Of a stretch of 43,412 bases of DNA, positions 27,088 through 37,181 are shown piece by piece. Every line of letters starts with the position of its first letter. Within the stretch, counting starts at the first letter, position 1. The stretch comes from Lentibacillus kapialis. Lineage in GTDB: Bacteria > Bacillota > Bacilli > Bacillales > Amphibacillaceae. The stretch spans positions 1 through 43,412 of the forward strand of contig NZ_BMNQ01000026.1 in assembly GCF_014646635.1 (NCBI RefSeq), read 5' to 3'. The notes under the pieces are model-generated. The model did no database searches, was not told the origin of the DNA, and saw only the letters and a list, made by a program, of their open reading frames with translations. The translations under genes and the position numbers were made by a program.

Positions 27088-27127
27088 GGCATCTTTAAAC
27101 ATAAAACACATTCAACATTATAAAACA

Positions 27128-27161
27128 CGAACATTAATAAATATTTTTATATAATTGTTCG
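27128..27161. promoter_or_regulatory. paired PurBoxes of the pur operon
   Basis: CGAAC (27128-27132) and GTTCG (27157-27161) are inverted and 24 nt apart, within the longer words ACACGAACATTA and TTGTTCGAT. They end 7 nt before the -35. As I recall, this resembles the B. subtilis pur control region, where PurR binds and is relieved by PRPP. Confidence 0.85.
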
Positions 27162-27168
27162 ATTTTTA

Positions 27169-27198
27169 TTGACACAATTAAACTTATTTTGCTATGCT
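27169..27198 (+). promoter_or_regulatory. promoter of the pur operon
   Basis: TTGACA (27169-27174), an 18-nt spacer and TATGCT (27193-27198). Transcription would start about 18 nt before the aptamer. Confidence 0.75.
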
Positions 27199-27222
27199 GG
27201 TATTAGAAAAATTCATACGCTG

Positions 27223-27289
27223 CCTCATATATATTCGGGGATATGGCCTGAAGGTTTCTACCCGGCACCGTAAATGCCGGACTATGAGG
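27223..27289 (+). promoter_or_regulatory. guanine-type purine riboswitch (pur operon leader)
   Basis: P1 is CCTCATA (27223-27229) with TATGAGG (27283-27289). P2 has the loop GATATGG, J2/3 is GTTTCTACC, and P3 closes around CCGTAAA. The specificity base in GACTATG is C, indicating guanine. Confidence 0.95.
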
Positions 27290-27398
27290 GGAGATGGAAC
27301 TGCTGTAGGAATGTGGCTGTTTTTAGCTAAAATGCAGCCGGCGCCGGCGATCTAAGTATCAGGATTTCAGCAGGCATACGATTGTTTAGTTGTGCCCA

Positions 27399-27453
27399 GT
27401 CTATTCATCTGCTCTCATACACATGAGGGAGACGGATAGACTTATTTTATTTT
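27399..27453 (+). terminator. riboswitch-controlled terminator of the pur operon
   Basis: GTCTATTC (27399-27406) pairs with GGATAGAC (27434-27441), and CTCTCAT with ATGAGGG inside. TTATTTTATTTT follows. It lies 110 nt after the aptamer, and over 300 nt before purE. Confidence 0.85.
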
Positions 27454-27492
27454 GGCTCTTTTCGCCATTTTGTTACACCTCTCACGATTGAG

Positions 27493-27667
27493 ATGAACTG
27501 CGACATAGTGAAAGGTTTCTTCCATTCTGAATACGAGAAGTGCCTCAAGACACTCCGGCAATACACGTCGCTTTCCATGGGCACGGCCTCAGCCTCCTCG
27601 GAAAGCGGAGTGTATTTCCGGAACGGTATCATAGCACTCAACCATCAGCACTTACGTCGCAGTTTAT
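27493..27667. repeat. 175-bp palindromic element in the purE leader
   Basis: The outer ends are inverted: AACTGCGACATAGTG (27496-27510) against CACTTACGTCGCAGTT (27649-27664). Inside, CCGG...CGCTTTCC (27555-27576) pairs with GGAAAGCG...CCGG (27600-27621) around a 23-nt loop. The core CGTCGCTTTCC...CTCCTCG (27566-27600) is 30 of 35 identical to 21263-21297. The cruciform-like layout and the second copy mark it as a repeat family. I see no gene in 27454-27759. Confidence 0.75.
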
Positions 27668-27759
27668 GGATTGCGTGTCGAAACCAACACACTTTTAGAA
27701 ATCGTTCTTTATTTTTTTAGAAAGGAAAAGTTAACCATAAACGTGAAAAGAGGGATATG

Positions 27760-28251
27760 ATGACACGAGTCGGCGTCATTATGGGAAGCATTTCGGATTG
27801 GGAAACGATGAAATACACATGCGACGTATTGGATGAATTACAGATTCCCTATGAAAAAGAAATTATTTCTGCACACCGGACACCTGACGATATGTTTACA
27901 TATGCAAAAGAGGCAAGAGATAAGGGGTTGAATGTGATTATTGCAGGAGCTGGTGGTGCGGCACATTTACCCGGCATGACAGCAGCGCAGACGACATTGC
28001 CGGTCATCGGGGTGCCGGTCCAGTCAAAAGCACTGAACGGCCTCGATTCCTTGCTTTCAATCGTGCAAATGCCCGGTGGTGTACCGACCGCTACTGTGGC
28101 AGTCGGGAAATCAGGTGCGAAGAATGCGGGACTATTGGCTGCCCGGATGATTGGCGCATTCGACCATGATGTTTCTGAGATATTAAAAGAGTATGAGGCA
28201 AACATAAAGCATTCAGTCAATGAAATGAGGGATGAACTTGCAGACCAATAA
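27760..28251 (+). CDS. purE: N5-carboxyaminoimidazole ribonucleotide mutase
   Basis: PurE moves the carboxyl group of N5-CAIR to C4, giving CAIR. The 163-aa class I enzyme has [12 protein letters not shown] at the N-terminus, SAHRTPDDM near 44, and the [14 protein letters not shown] loop. AGAGGG lies 5 nt before ATG 27760; the ATG three bases earlier is too close. It is the first gene of the pur operon. Confidence 0.95.
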   Translation: MTRVGVIMGSISDWETMKYTCDVLDELQIPYEKEIISAHRTPDDMFTYAKEARDKGLNVIIAGAGGAAHLPGMTAAQTTLPVIGVPVQSKALNGLDSLLSIVQMPGGVPTATVAVGKSGAKNAGLLAARMIGAFDHDVSEILKEYEANIKHSVNEMRDELADQ

Positions 28252-29365
28252 GGTAATACTTCCCATGAAAACAATCGGCATTATCGGTGGCGGTCAACTT
28301 GGACGGATGATGGCCATCGCGGCTAAATATATGGGATATAAGGTGGCAGTTCTCGACCCGACCCCAAATTGCCCGACCGCACAAGTCAGCGATCAGCAGA
28401 TCACAGCAGCTTATGACGATATGGATGGCATACGGAAACTGACAGACATCAGTGATGTGGTCACATATGAATTTGAAAATGTTGATCTTGAGGCGGCGGC
28501 TTTTATTGAACGTACAGGCAAACTTCCACAGGGTGCCTATGCACTTGAAATCACCCAAAGCCGCGAAAAGGAAAAATCGATTATGGGTGATGCGGAGCTT
28601 CCGGTACCAGCCAATAAGATTGTCAGAAATGGTCACATGTGCAGGCATGTTCTTGAAAATTTTCCGCTCCCGGCTGTCATTAAAACAGTCAGCGGAGGAT
28701 ATGATGGCAAAGGCCAGCTAAAAATAAACGCGAACGATGACATCGATGCAGCATGTGAATTTGCCGATCGAAATGACGAATGCATTGTCGAACAATGGGT
28801 ACCTTTTGATAAGGAAATATCTGTCGTGTTCACGCGCGGGCAAGCCGGTGAGATCGCGTTTTTCCCGATTTCCGAGAATGAGCATAAAGATCACATTTTA
28901 TACAAGACGAAAGCCCCGGCTTCCATCAGTGCTGCTGTACAGCAAAAAGCGCTTGATGCAGCAGGCATACTGGCTGAAAAAATGAACATAACCGGAACGT
29001 TTGCGATCGAAATGTTCGTTAAAGGTGACGATATCTATCTGAACGAAATGGCGCCAAGACCGCATAACTCGGGTCACTACACAATTGAGGCATGCACCAT
29101 ATCGCAATTTGAGCAGCATATACGGGCCATTTGCGGTCTGCCGCTTTTGCCAATCGAATTGCTGCGGCCGGCTGTAATGGTCAACATACTTGGTGACGAC
29201 GTGGAAACGGCCTTAACTATACTGCCGGAAATGCAGCATGGCTTCCTGCATTTATACGGTAAAGAAGCGATTAAGCCGAAACGAAAAATGGGCCATATCA
29301 CGTTTGTAGCGGATACACTGGAAGAAGCCAAAAAACAGTTGGCAGTATTGGAGGAGGCAGAGTAA
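28238..29365 (+). CDS. purK: 5-(carboxyamino)imidazole ribonucleotide synthase
   Basis: This ATP-grasp enzyme makes N5-CAIR from AIR, bicarbonate and ATP. The N-terminus [13 protein letters not shown] is diagnostic, followed by the ATP-grasp core ([10 protein letters not shown]) and [16 protein letters not shown] near 270. TTG 28238 is preferred: GAGGG stands 6 nt upstream, whereas ATG 28232 abuts it. The protein is 375 aa. It overlaps purE by 14 nt. Confidence 0.95.
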   Translation: MQTNKVILPMKTIGIIGGGQLGRMMAIAAKYMGYKVAVLDPTPNCPTAQVSDQQITAAYDDMDGIRKLTDISDVVTYEFENVDLEAAAFIERTGKLPQGAYALEITQSREKEKSIMGDAELPVPANKIVRNGHMCRHVLENFPLPAVIKTVSGGYDGKGQLKINANDDIDAACEFADRNDECIVEQWVPFDKEISVVFTRGQAGEIAFFPISENEHKDHILYKTKAPASISAAVQQKALDAAGILAEKMNITGTFAIEMFVKGDDIYLNEMAPRPHNSGHYTIEACTISQFEQHIRAICGLPLLPIELLRPAVMVNILGDDVETALTILPEMQHGFLHLYGKEAIKPKRKMGHITFVADTLEEAKKQLAVLEEAE

Positions 29366-30666
29366 TGATTGAACGCTATACCCGGGAAGAAATGGGTGTG
29401 ATCTGGAGCGAAATAAACAAATATAACGCATGGCTCGAAGTGGAAATTCTCGCATGTGAAGCTTGGCGCGAATTGGGCATTATTCCGGCTGAAGATGTGG
29501 AAAAAATCCGCCGGAATGCTTCTTTTGCCGTTGAGCGGATCCAGGAAATCGAACAGGAAACACGGCATGATGTGGTCGCCTTTACCCGGGCGGTTTCCGA
29601 AACGCTGGGAGACGAGCGCAAGTGGGTGCATTACGGGCTTACGTCAACAGACGTTGTTGATACTGCCCAATCCTATGTGCTGAAGCAGGCGAACGATGTT
29701 ATCCGTACAGATCTGCATCATTTTATCGATGTTTTGAAGAATAAAGCAATCGAATATAAACACACTGTCATGATGGGGCGCACGCATGGCGTTCATGCCG
29801 AGCCGACAACTTTCGGGCTGAAAATGGCACTCTGGTATGAAGAAATGAAACGCCATCTGGAACGTTTTGAACATGCAGCACGTAATATCGAATTTGGAAA
29901 ATTGTCAGGCGCGGTAGGCACCTATGCGAACATTGATCCGTTTGTTGAGCAATATGTGTGCGAACAGCTGGGACTGACACCGGCACCGGTATCGACTCAA
30001 ACTTTGCAGCGTGATCGTCATGCTGAATATGTTTCTGCTCTGTCATTGATTGCCACATCAATCGAAAAGTTTGCCACAGAAATCCGCGGTCTCCAAAAAA
30101 CCGAGACGCGTGAAGTGGAAGAGTTTTTTGCGAAAGGACAAAAAGGGTCATCCGCAATGCCACATAAGCGTAATCCGATCGGTTCAGAAAATATGACCGG
30201 TATCGCGCGCGTCCTGAGAGGGCATATGGTGACAGCGTACGAAAACGTTTCGCTCTGGCATGAACGGGATATTTCCCACTCATCGGCGGAACGGATTATC
30301 TTGCCTGATGTAACGATAGCGCTGGATTACATGCTGAACCGTTTTTCCGGAATCGTCAGCAAACTGACCGTGTTCCCGGAAAACATGAAACACAACATTG
30401 ATAAAACGTATGGGGTTATTTTTTCCCAGCGTGTTTTGCTTGCACTTGTTGATAAGGGCATGAGCCGTGAAGAAGCTTATGATTTGGTGCAGCCGAAAGC
30501 GATGCAGGCATGGGAGACGGGGACTTCATTTAAAGAGCTGATTGAGTGCAATGAGCAGGTCAGCGCAAAACTTACACAAGCTGAGATTGATGCGTGCTTT
30601 AATTATACTTACCATCTAAAAAATGTGGATGCTATATTTAATCGAATTGGACTTGGGGTGGAATAA
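29365..30666 (+). CDS. purB: adenylosuccinate lyase
   Basis: PurB splits fumarate from SAICAR and from adenylosuccinate, so it serves both IMP and AMP synthesis. The 433-aa protein has the fumarase/aspartase signature [11 protein letters not shown] near 261-271, the base-containing [10 protein letters not shown] and the [14 protein letters not shown] histidine loop. The start overlaps the purK stop (TAATG), and GGAGG lies upstream. Confidence 0.96.
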   Translation: MIERYTREEMGVIWSEINKYNAWLEVEILACEAWRELGIIPAEDVEKIRRNASFAVERIQEIEQETRHDVVAFTRAVSETLGDERKWVHYGLTSTDVVDTAQSYVLKQANDVIRTDLHHFIDVLKNKAIEYKHTVMMGRTHGVHAEPTTFGLKMALWYEEMKRHLERFEHAARNIEFGKLSGAVGTYANIDPFVEQYVCEQLGLTPAPVSTQTLQRDRHAEYVSALSLIATSIEKFATEIRGLQKTETREVEEFFAKGQKGSSAMPHKRNPIGSENMTGIARVLRGHMVTAYENVSLWHERDISHSSAERIILPDVTIALDYMLNRFSGIVSKLTVFPENMKHNIDKTYGVIFSQRVLLALVDKGMSREEAYDLVQPKAMQAWETGTSFKELIECNEQVSAKLTQAEIDACFNYTYHLKNVDAIFNRIGLGVE

Positions 30667-31379
30667 TGAAGGCTGATCTGTTATACGAGGGAAAAGCGAA
30701 ATGGGTTTATCAAACCACTGATAAACCAGGACATCTTGTGCTTGAATACAAAAATGATGCAACGGCATTTAATGGAGAGAAAAAAGAAGTTTATACAGGA
30801 AAAGGACGTTTGAACAACGCGATTTCCGCCTATATTTTCAATGCTCTAAACGAACAGGGCATTCAAACCCATTTTGTTGAAAAACTTTCGGAAACAGAGC
30901 AGCTTGTCCGGCAGACGGAAATCATCCCGCTGGAAGTCGTCGTCCGAAACGTGGCTGCCGGTAGCATAACTCGAAGGCTCGGTATCGAAACAGACACACC
31001 CTTCAGTCCGGCACTTGTCGAGCTGTTTTACAAAGATGATGACCTGGGGGATCCGTTGATCAACGATGCGCATGCCTTGTTTCTGAACAAGGTCACAAAA
31101 TCCGAACTTCAAGAGATAAAAGCAAAGGCATTGGAAATCAATCAGCAGCTGACTAAACTGTTCGAAGCGATCAATCTTAAACTGGTTGATTTCAAACTGG
31201 AATTTGGACGGCTGGCAAGCGGCTGCATCGTATTGTCCGATGAGATTTCGCCTGATACGTGCAGACTCTGGGATACAACGACAAATGAAAATTTGGATAA
31301 GGATGTATTCCGGCAGGGAACCGGCGATCTACTGGAAGTCTATCAAAAACTTTTTGACCGACTGGAGGCCAGGACATGA
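30666..31379 (+). CDS. purC: SAICAR synthetase
   Basis: PurC joins aspartate to CAIR using ATP. The 237-aa protein begins YEGKAKWVYQT, continues LEYKNDATAFNGEKK, and contains EVVVRNVAAGSITRRLG and SDEISPDTCRLWD, all typical. The start overlaps the purB stop by one base. Confidence 0.96.
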   Translation: MKADLLYEGKAKWVYQTTDKPGHLVLEYKNDATAFNGEKKEVYTGKGRLNNAISAYIFNALNEQGIQTHFVEKLSETEQLVRQTEIIPLEVVVRNVAAGSITRRLGIETDTPFSPALVELFYKDDDLGDPLINDAHALFLNKVTKSELQEIKAKALEINQQLTKLFEAINLKLVDFKLEFGRLASGCIVLSDEISPDTCRLWDTTTNENLDKDVFRQGTGDLLEVYQKLFDRLEART

Positions 31380-31627
31380 AAAAAGTTACCATTCGTATTA
31401 TGCCGAAGCAGGGTGTGCTCGATCCACAGGGTCAAGCCATCCGGACATCACTCAACACACTCGGATTTTCGGAAGTGAAAGATGTGCAAACTGGGAAGCT
31501 GGTTGAACTGTTAATGGAAAATCATGAAGATATTGATAAACGTGTCGGTGAAATGTGCGACACACTATTGGCCAATCCGGTTATGGAGGACTATCACTAT
31601 GAAGTGGAGGAGGTTGCACACACATGA
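31376..31627 (+). CDS. purS: FGAM synthase subunit PurS
   Basis: This 83-aa subunit bridges PurQ and PurL in the three-part FGAM synthase of Gram-positive bacteria. It begins with a beta strand ([18 protein letters not shown]), followed by [12 protein letters not shown]. It overlaps purC and purQ by 4 bp each, so translation is coupled. Confidence 0.95.
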   Translation: MKKVTIRIMPKQGVLDPQGQAIRTSLNTLGFSEVKDVQTGKLVELLMENHEDIDKRVGEMCDTLLANPVMEDYHYEVEEVAHT

Positions 31628-32307
31628 AGTTTGCAGTCATCGTTTTCCCCGGATCGAACTGTGACCGTGATATGTACCATGCCGTAAAACACGTTCTCGG
31701 AATGAAAGCTGATCTAGTTTGGTACGAAAATAGTCATCTCGAAAACTATGATGCAATCCTGCTCCCCGGTGGGTTTTCATATGGTGATTATCTGCGTTCG
31801 GGAGCCATTGCATCGGCATCGGACGTGATGCAACACGTGAAAAAACATGCTGATGCGGGCAAACCGGTGCTGGGTGTCTGCAATGGCTTTCAAATCTTGT
31901 TGGAATCCGGTTTGCTGCCGGGTGCCATGCTGCCTAATAAGAATCTGTCATTCATGTGTCACCATGAGGCCCTAGCCGTTTCCAATCATGAAACACAGTT
32001 CACTGCAAATTACAAAAAAGACGAGATCATTCATTTGCCGATTGCTCATGGAGAGGGGAATTATTTCGCTGATGCCGACACTTTGTCAGAGCTGAAAAGG
32101 AATCATCAGATTGTCTTTACCTATGAAAATAACCCGAACGGATCGGTTTCAGATATTGCAGGGATCATCAACCGTAGGGGCAATGTGCTTGGCATGATGC
32201 CGCACCCGGAGCGTGCAGTGGAAACATTGCTCGGCAGTGATGATGGCATCAGACTTTTTCAGTCACTGATCAAAAATTGGAGGAACACCTATGCCATTAA
32301 CGCATAA
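31624..32307 (+). CDS. purQ: FGAM synthase glutaminase subunit PurQ
   Basis: This class I glutaminase (227 aa) supplies ammonia to PurL. The nucleophile Cys is in [11 protein letters not shown] near residue 87. The partner His and Glu are in [10 protein letters not shown] near 195. The N-terminus [15 protein letters not shown] is diagnostic. It overlaps purS by 4 bp and purL by 17 bp. Confidence 0.96.
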   Translation: MKFAVIVFPGSNCDRDMYHAVKHVLGMKADLVWYENSHLENYDAILLPGGFSYGDYLRSGAIASASDVMQHVKKHADAGKPVLGVCNGFQILLESGLLPGAMLPNKNLSFMCHHEALAVSNHETQFTANYKKDEIIHLPIAHGEGNYFADADTLSELKRNHQIVFTYENNPNGSVSDIAGIINRRGNVLGMMPHPERAVETLLGSDDGIRLFQSLIKNWRNTYAINA

Positions 32308-34510
32308 TATCAGTCCAAAAAACGTTGAACAGGAGAAACTGTATCTGGAGATGGGATTAAGTGATGCGGAATTTGAAAAGGTCAAAAACATTCTGAAACG
32401 GCGTCCGAACTTTACGGAGACAGGCATTTTTTCAGTCATGTGGTCAGAACATTGCAGTTACAAAACGTCCAAACCACTCCTGAAAAAATTCCCGGCAGAT
32501 GGACCGGACGTATTGCAGGGCCCCGGTGAAGGTGCCGGTGTCATTGATATTGGTGATGATCAGGCAGTTGTTTTTAAAGTGGAAAGTCATAACCACCCAT
32601 CAGCGGTTGAGCCATATCAAGGCGCTGCTACGGGTGTTGGCGGCATTATTCGTGATGTGTTTTCGATGGGGGCCCGTCCGGTTGCTTTAATGAATTCACT
32701 GAGATTCGGTAATTTGACAGCCAACAGAACGAAATATTTATTTCGAGAAGTCATTCACGGGATTGCCGGTTACGGGAACTGTGTAGGTGTTCCGACGGTC
32801 GGCGGTGAAGTGCAGTTTGATGACAGCTATGAGGAAAATCCACTGGTTAATGCCATGTGTGTTGGATTGATTGACCATGATGATGTTCAAAAAGGTATCG
32901 CTGCCGGTGTCGGTAATACGGTCATTTATGCAGGCGCGCCAACTGGACGCGATGGTATCCATGGGGCAACATTTGCATCAGATGACCTGAGTGATGAATC
33001 TGATGCAGACCGCCCATCTGTTCAGGTGGGAGATCCGTTTATGGAAAAACTGCTGATAGAAGCTTGTCTGGAAGTCATTAATTCTGATGCACTTGTTGGC
33101 ATGCAGGATATGGGAGCAGCAGGACTGACGTCATCGGCGAGCGAAATGGCAAGTAAAGCCGGAACCGGAATCACCATGAATTTGGATTTGGTGCCACAGC
33201 GTGAGCAGAATATGAACGCTTACGAGTTGATGCTGTCTGAATCACAGGAGCGCATGCTGCTGGTGGTAAAACAAGGGCATGAACAGGGAATCATTGATGT
33301 TTTTGAAAAGTATGGTCTGCAGGCAGTAGCTGTGGGTGAAGTTACCGAGGAAAAATCATTTTTGCTCACACAACATGGAGAAGTCGCTGCCGATATCCCG
33401 GTTGATGCACTGGCGGAGGAAGCACCGGTTTACCAAATGCCAGCAAAAGAAGCGGCATATGTTAAGGCGTTTCAGAAAATGGAAAACACGGTGCCGTATG
33501 TAGCTGACCATAGTGCAATGCTGAAGCAGCTTTTGCAGCAGCCGACCATCGCCAGCAAGCAAAGTATATATGATCAGTACGATTCAATGGTGCAGACAAA
33601 TACAGTCGTAACACCCGGGTCGGATTCAGCAGTTATACGGATTAAAGGAACGGATAAGGCGCTGGCACTTACAACAGATTGTAATTCACGCTATATTTAT
33701 CTAGATCCGGAAACCGGCGGCAAAATTGCTGTAGCTGAGGCGGCACGGAATATTGTCGCCTCGGGGGCACGGCCGCTTGGGCTGACAGATGGACTGAACT
33801 TCGGCAACCCGACCAATCCGGAAGTGTTTTGGCAGATGAAACAAAGTGTCGAAGGGATGAGTGAGGCGGCACGGACGTTGAAAACACCAGTCGTCAGCGG
33901 AAATGTATCGCTTTACAACCAATCAAACGGCCAATCGATTTTTCCGACGCCGGTCGTTGGGATGGTCGGCCTGATTGAATCACTTCAACAATTGACACCG
34001 AGCTTTTTTCAGAAACCGGGAGACCTTATCTATGTGATAGGCACAACGGAGGCTGAATTCGGTGGAAGTGAACTGCAAAAAGTTGTGGAAGGGACATATT
34101 ATGGAAAAGCACCTTTCATTGATTTGCAGGTGGAAGCTGAACGTCAAAAACAGCTGCTGGCAGCAATCCGTCAAGGTCTCGTCAGGTCAGCACATGATTT
34201 GGCTGAAGGTGGTCTCGGTGTTGCCCTTGCTGAAAGTGTCTTTAATAACGAAGGACTGGGTCTGGAAGCTTTTATCTCCGGTGATCCGACAATCGCAATG
34301 TTCAGCGAATCCCAGTCGCGTTTTCTTGTTTCGGTCAAGCCGGAGCAGAAACAGGACTTTGAATCGGCAGTTACGGACATCCGGCAGATTGGCCGTGTAA
34401 CCGGTGATGGTAAGTTCCTTCTAAGAGCAAACGGTGGCACATTAATTGATGAAAATGTCCAAATATTGCATGATTTATGGAAAGGAGCCATTCCATGCTT
34501 GCTGAAATGA
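32291..34510 (+). CDS. purL: FGAM synthase subunit PurL (small form)
   Basis: This 739-aa small-type PurL converts FGAR to FGAM with ATP and ammonia from PurQ. Motifs are [13 protein letters not shown] near 49, [20 protein letters not shown] near 92, and [13 protein letters not shown] second half repeats the fold ([14 protein letters not shown]). GGAGG lies 7 nt before the ATG. Confidence 0.96.
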   Translation: MPLTHNISPKNVEQEKLYLEMGLSDAEFEKVKNILKRRPNFTETGIFSVMWSEHCSYKTSKPLLKKFPADGPDVLQGPGEGAGVIDIGDDQAVVFKVESHNHPSAVEPYQGAATGVGGIIRDVFSMGARPVALMNSLRFGNLTANRTKYLFREVIHGIAGYGNCVGVPTVGGEVQFDDSYEENPLVNAMCVGLIDHDDVQKGIAAGVGNTVIYAGAPTGRDGIHGATFASDDLSDESDADRPSVQVGDPFMEKLLIEACLEVINSDALVGMQDMGAAGLTSSASEMASKAGTGITMNLDLVPQREQNMNAYELMLSESQERMLLVVKQGHEQGIIDVFEKYGLQAVAVGEVTEEKSFLLTQHGEVAADIPVDALAEEAPVYQMPAKEAAYVKAFQKMENTVPYVADHSAMLKQLLQQPTIASKQSIYDQYDSMVQTNTVVTPGSDSAVIRIKGTDKALALTTDCNSRYIYLDPETGGKIAVAEAARNIVASGARPLGLTDGLNFGNPTNPEVFWQMKQSVEGMSEAARTLKTPVVSGNVSLYNQSNGQSIFPTPVVGMVGLIESLQQLTPSFFQKPGDLIYVIGTTEAEFGGSELQKVVEGTYYGKAPFIDLQVEAERQKQLLAAIRQGLVRSAHDLAEGGLGVALAESVFNNEGLGLEAFISGDPTIAMFSESQSRFLVSVKPEQKQDFESAVTDIRQIGRVTGDGKFLLRANGGTLIDENVQILHDLWKGAIPCLLK

Positions 34511-35904
34511 AAGGCATCAATGAAGAATGCGGTGTGTTCGGGGTCTGGGGACACGAAAAGGGAGCGGAATTGACGTATTACGGGCTTCATGCTATGCAGC
34601 ACCGCGGACAGGAAGGTGCGGGTGTGGTGGTTAGTGATGGTGATAACTTAAAGACACACAAAGGACTCGGGCTAGTCAACGATGTTTTTAAACGTGCTGA
34701 TTTCAGTAAGCTTTCAGGTGCTACGGCTGTCGGCCATGTTCGCTATTCCACCCAGGGCGACAGAGCATTTGAAAATGTTCAGCCACTGGTTTTCCGATCA
34801 CAGACTGAGGGGATGGCACTGGCACACAACGGCAACATCATGAATGCTGAAAAAATGCGCGGCGAGCTTGAAGGGCAGGGGAGTATTTTACAGACATCCT
34901 CCGATACAGAAGTATTGGCTCATTTAATCAAACGACGAGGTATGGAGATTAGTGAAACGTCCATAACTGAGGCGATCAATAAGATAATCGGCGCATATGC
35001 GTTTGTCATTTTAACTGAAGATAAAATGTATGCAGCACTTGATCCGAGCGGAATCAGACCGTTGTCGATCGGCAGACTTGGTGATGCTTATGTGGTGGCA
35101 TCCGAAACGTGTGCTTTCGATCAGATTGGTGCAACGTTTGAGCGCGAAGTTTTGCCCGGCGAATTGGTGACAATCAGTGATGAAGGGGTATCGTCCACTC
35201 GGTTTGCCATGCGGGGACGACGGAAAATGTGTGCGATGGAATATGTCTATTTGTCACGCCCTGACAGTGATGTGAATGAAGTGAATGTACATGCATCACG
35301 CAAACGGATGGGAAAAGAGCTGGCCAAAGAATCACCGGCAGACGCCGATATGGTAATCGGTGTACCGGACTCCAGCATTTCATCAGCTATCGGCTACGCA
35401 GAAGCGAGTGGTCTCCCCTACGAAATGGGCATCATTAAAAACCGTTATGTTGGCAGAACGTTTATCCAGCCTTCCCAGGAACTGCGGGAACAAGGGGTGA
35501 AATTGAAATTGGCACCGGTCCGCGGGATTGTCGCGGGAAAGCGGATTGTCATGATCGATGACTCTATTGTCCGTGGTACAACCAGCAGGCGGATTGTCCA
35601 AATGCTGAAACAGGCAGGCGCGGTGGAAGTGCATGTCCGGATCGCGTCTCCCTCGATTCAGCATCCATGCTATTACGGAATTGATATGTCAACCCGGGAT
35701 GAATTGATTGCAGCTAATAACTCAATTGAGGAAATTGGAGAAGTTATCGGAGCGGATAGTGTGGCGTATTTGTCAGAAGCCGGGCTTGAAGAAGCGATTG
35801 TCAGAGATAAAACGATCCATCAAGGCATCTGCATGGCCTGCATGACTGGACATTATCCAGTTAAGGAAAACGGGGAGCAGGAAGCTGCCTACAAAGGCTG
35901 TTAA
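34495..35904 (+). CDS. purF: amidophosphoribosyltransferase
   Basis: PurF commits PRPP to purine synthesis. The 469-aa precursor begins [12 protein letters not shown]. The 11-residue propeptide ahead of Cys12 matches the B. subtilis enzyme, where it is removed to free the nucleophile. The cysteines in [17 protein letters not shown] and GICMACMTG fit the four ligands of the [4Fe-4S] cluster. The PRPP loop is [21 protein letters not shown] stands 7 nt before ATG 34495. In B. subtilis purF runs straight into purM; here a 254-nt gap with two repeats intervenes. Confidence 0.96.
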   Translation: MLAEMKGINEECGVFGVWGHEKGAELTYYGLHAMQHRGQEGAGVVVSDGDNLKTHKGLGLVNDVFKRADFSKLSGATAVGHVRYSTQGDRAFENVQPLVFRSQTEGMALAHNGNIMNAEKMRGELEGQGSILQTSSDTEVLAHLIKRRGMEISETSITEAINKIIGAYAFVILTEDKMYAALDPSGIRPLSIGRLGDAYVVASETCAFDQIGATFEREVLPGELVTISDEGVSSTRFAMRGRRKMCAMEYVYLSRPDSDVNEVNVHASRKRMGKELAKESPADADMVIGVPDSSISSAIGYAEASGLPYEMGIIKNRYVGRTFIQPSQELREQGVKLKLAPVRGIVAGKRIVMIDDSIVRGTTSRRIVQMLKQAGAVEVHVRIASPSIQHPCYYGIDMSTRDELIAANNSIEEIGEVIGADSVAYLSEAGLEEAIVRDKTIHQGICMACMTGHYPVKENGEQEAAYKGC

Positions 35905-35951
35905 AGTGACACGTCAAACAGCGGAACAGATTTATTCGCTGATTGTCAGTC

Positions 35952-36038
35952 TTAGAAAAACTCGGCATTCGCCTCGTTTTATAGCGAATACCGAAGTTTT
36001 TCTTATAAGGTCATCCATAATTTATACTTTCTGACGTT
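35952..36038 (-). repeat. 86-bp interspersed element, copy 3 (inside the pur operon)
   Basis: This reverse-oriented copy begins 47 nt after purF. On the pur transcript its hairpin has CGGCATTCGC against GCGAATACCG, a C-A mismatch, followed by GTTTTTCTT. On the other strand the same position is a G-U pair. A weakened terminator inside an operon fits what is seen for copy 2. Confidence 0.85.
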
Positions 36039-36047
36039 AGAACATAA

Positions 36048-36141
36048 TCGCGCATTTACTGCCAGGTGAAACGCCATTTACCAACATTCGGTTTGCTGCG
36101 CCCACAAGGAGATGGGTTTTACGGCTAGTTACATGCGCGAC
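36048..36141. repeat. imperfect inverted repeat in the purM leader
   Basis: TCGCGCATTTA-CTGCC at the left is inverted at the right as TCGCGCATGTAACTAGCC. An inner hairpin GGTGAAA/TTTACC lies at 36063-36080. The left end shares 17 of 18 bases with 26311-26328. It could be a second small repeat family or a leader structure for purM. Confidence 0.5.
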
Positions 36142-36158
36142 AAAGGGTGGGATGAATG

Positions 36159-37181
36159 ATGACAAATATGTATAAATCAGCCGGAGTCGATGTGGAAAAA
36201 GGCTATGATGCAGTTGAACGCATGAAAAAACATATCGCAAGGACTGCGCGCAACGAAGTGATTGGTGACATCGGCGGATTCGGCAGCTTGTTTGAATTGA
36301 CGTCCTTAAACTATCAGGAACCTGTGCTTGTTTCGGGAACGGATGGCGTCGGAACCAAGCTCAAACTGGCGATTGATTTTAATAAACACAACACAGTCGG
36401 CATTGACCTTGTTGCCATGTGTGTCAATGATATTGTCGCACAAGGTGCCCAACCGCTGTTTTTTCTCGACTATATTGCATGTGGTAAAAATGATCCGGCC
36501 ATGATCGAGCAAATTGTAGCCGGTATTGCGGACGGATGTGAAGATGCCGGGGCAGCCCTAATAGGCGGTGAAACAGCGGAAATGCCTGGTATGTATGAGG
36601 AAACAGATTATGATCTAGCCGGTTTTACCGTCGGAGTAGCGGAAAAATCCGGATTAATAACCGGAGAGTCCATTTCAACCGGAGATGCTGTGATCGGCTT
36701 GGCATCAAGCGGCATACATTCGAATGGTTATTCGCTTGTCCGCAAGCTGGTTCAGGATCTGGATTTAACGAAAACCTATGACAGTTTGGGAGAGCAGCCA
36801 CTGGGTGATGTATTACTAAGACCGACCAAAATTTATGCTGAATCGGTTGATGCGGTTATGAAAAGTGTCTCCGTGAAGGGAATCTCGCATATAACCGGCG
36901 GCGGATTCTATGAAAATTTGCCCCGGATGATGCCTGTCGGACTCGGTGCGGAGATTGATCCAGCAAGCTGGGAGCATCTGCCAATATTTCCATTTTTACA
37001 GCGGCTCGGTGGTATTGCTGTTGAGGAGATGTACGGTATTTTTAATATGGGAATCGGAATGGTTCTTGTTGTCGCACAGGATGATGCTGCCGATGTGCTG
37101 AAAATCATCCGGGGGCAGGGTGACACCGCATCAGTTATTGGTGAAATTATTCCAAAAGAAGGAGTGCACATAACGTCATGA
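36159..37181 (+). CDS. purM: phosphoribosylformylglycinamidine cyclo-ligase (AIR synthetase)
   Basis: PurM closes the imidazole ring, giving AIR. It is 340 aa with [12 protein letters not shown] near 61, [11 protein letters not shown] near 135, and [11 protein letters not shown] near 180. Two adjacent ATGs (36156, 36159) follow GGGTGGG. The second gives an N-terminus ([19 protein letters not shown]) aligned in length with B. subtilis PurM, so I prefer it. It overlaps purN by 4 bp. Confidence 0.95.
   Translation: MTNMYKSAGVDVEKGYDAVERMKKHIARTARNEVIGDIGGFGSLFELTSLNYQEPVLVSGTDGVGTKLKLAIDFNKHNTVGIDLVAMCVNDIVAQGAQPLFFLDYIACGKNDPAMIEQIVAGIADGCEDAGAALIGGETAEMPGMYEETDYDLAGFTVGVAEKSGLITGESISTGDAVIGLASSGIHSNGYSLVRKLVQDLDLTKTYDSLGEQPLGDVLLRPTKIYAESVDAVMKSVSVKGISHITGGGFYENLPRMMPVGLGAEIDPASWEHLPIFPFLQRLGGIAVEEMYGIFNMGIGMVLVVAQDDAADVLKIIRGQGDTASVIGEIIPKEGVHITS

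Noticed and set aside
27041-27090. tRNA-like start (CCCGGTAGCGCAGCGGTCAA)
   Set aside because: It looks like a D-arm fragment, but no anticodon arm, T-arm (GTTCRA) or CCA end follows. It folds better as a plain hairpin.
17272-27289. Adenine-type riboswitch
   Set aside because: All three aptamers have C at the specificity position (GACTATG or GACTACG), not the U seen in adenine aptamers.
27447-27720. Short open frames in the purE leader
   Set aside because: They follow the palindromic element on both strands and have no credible start signals.
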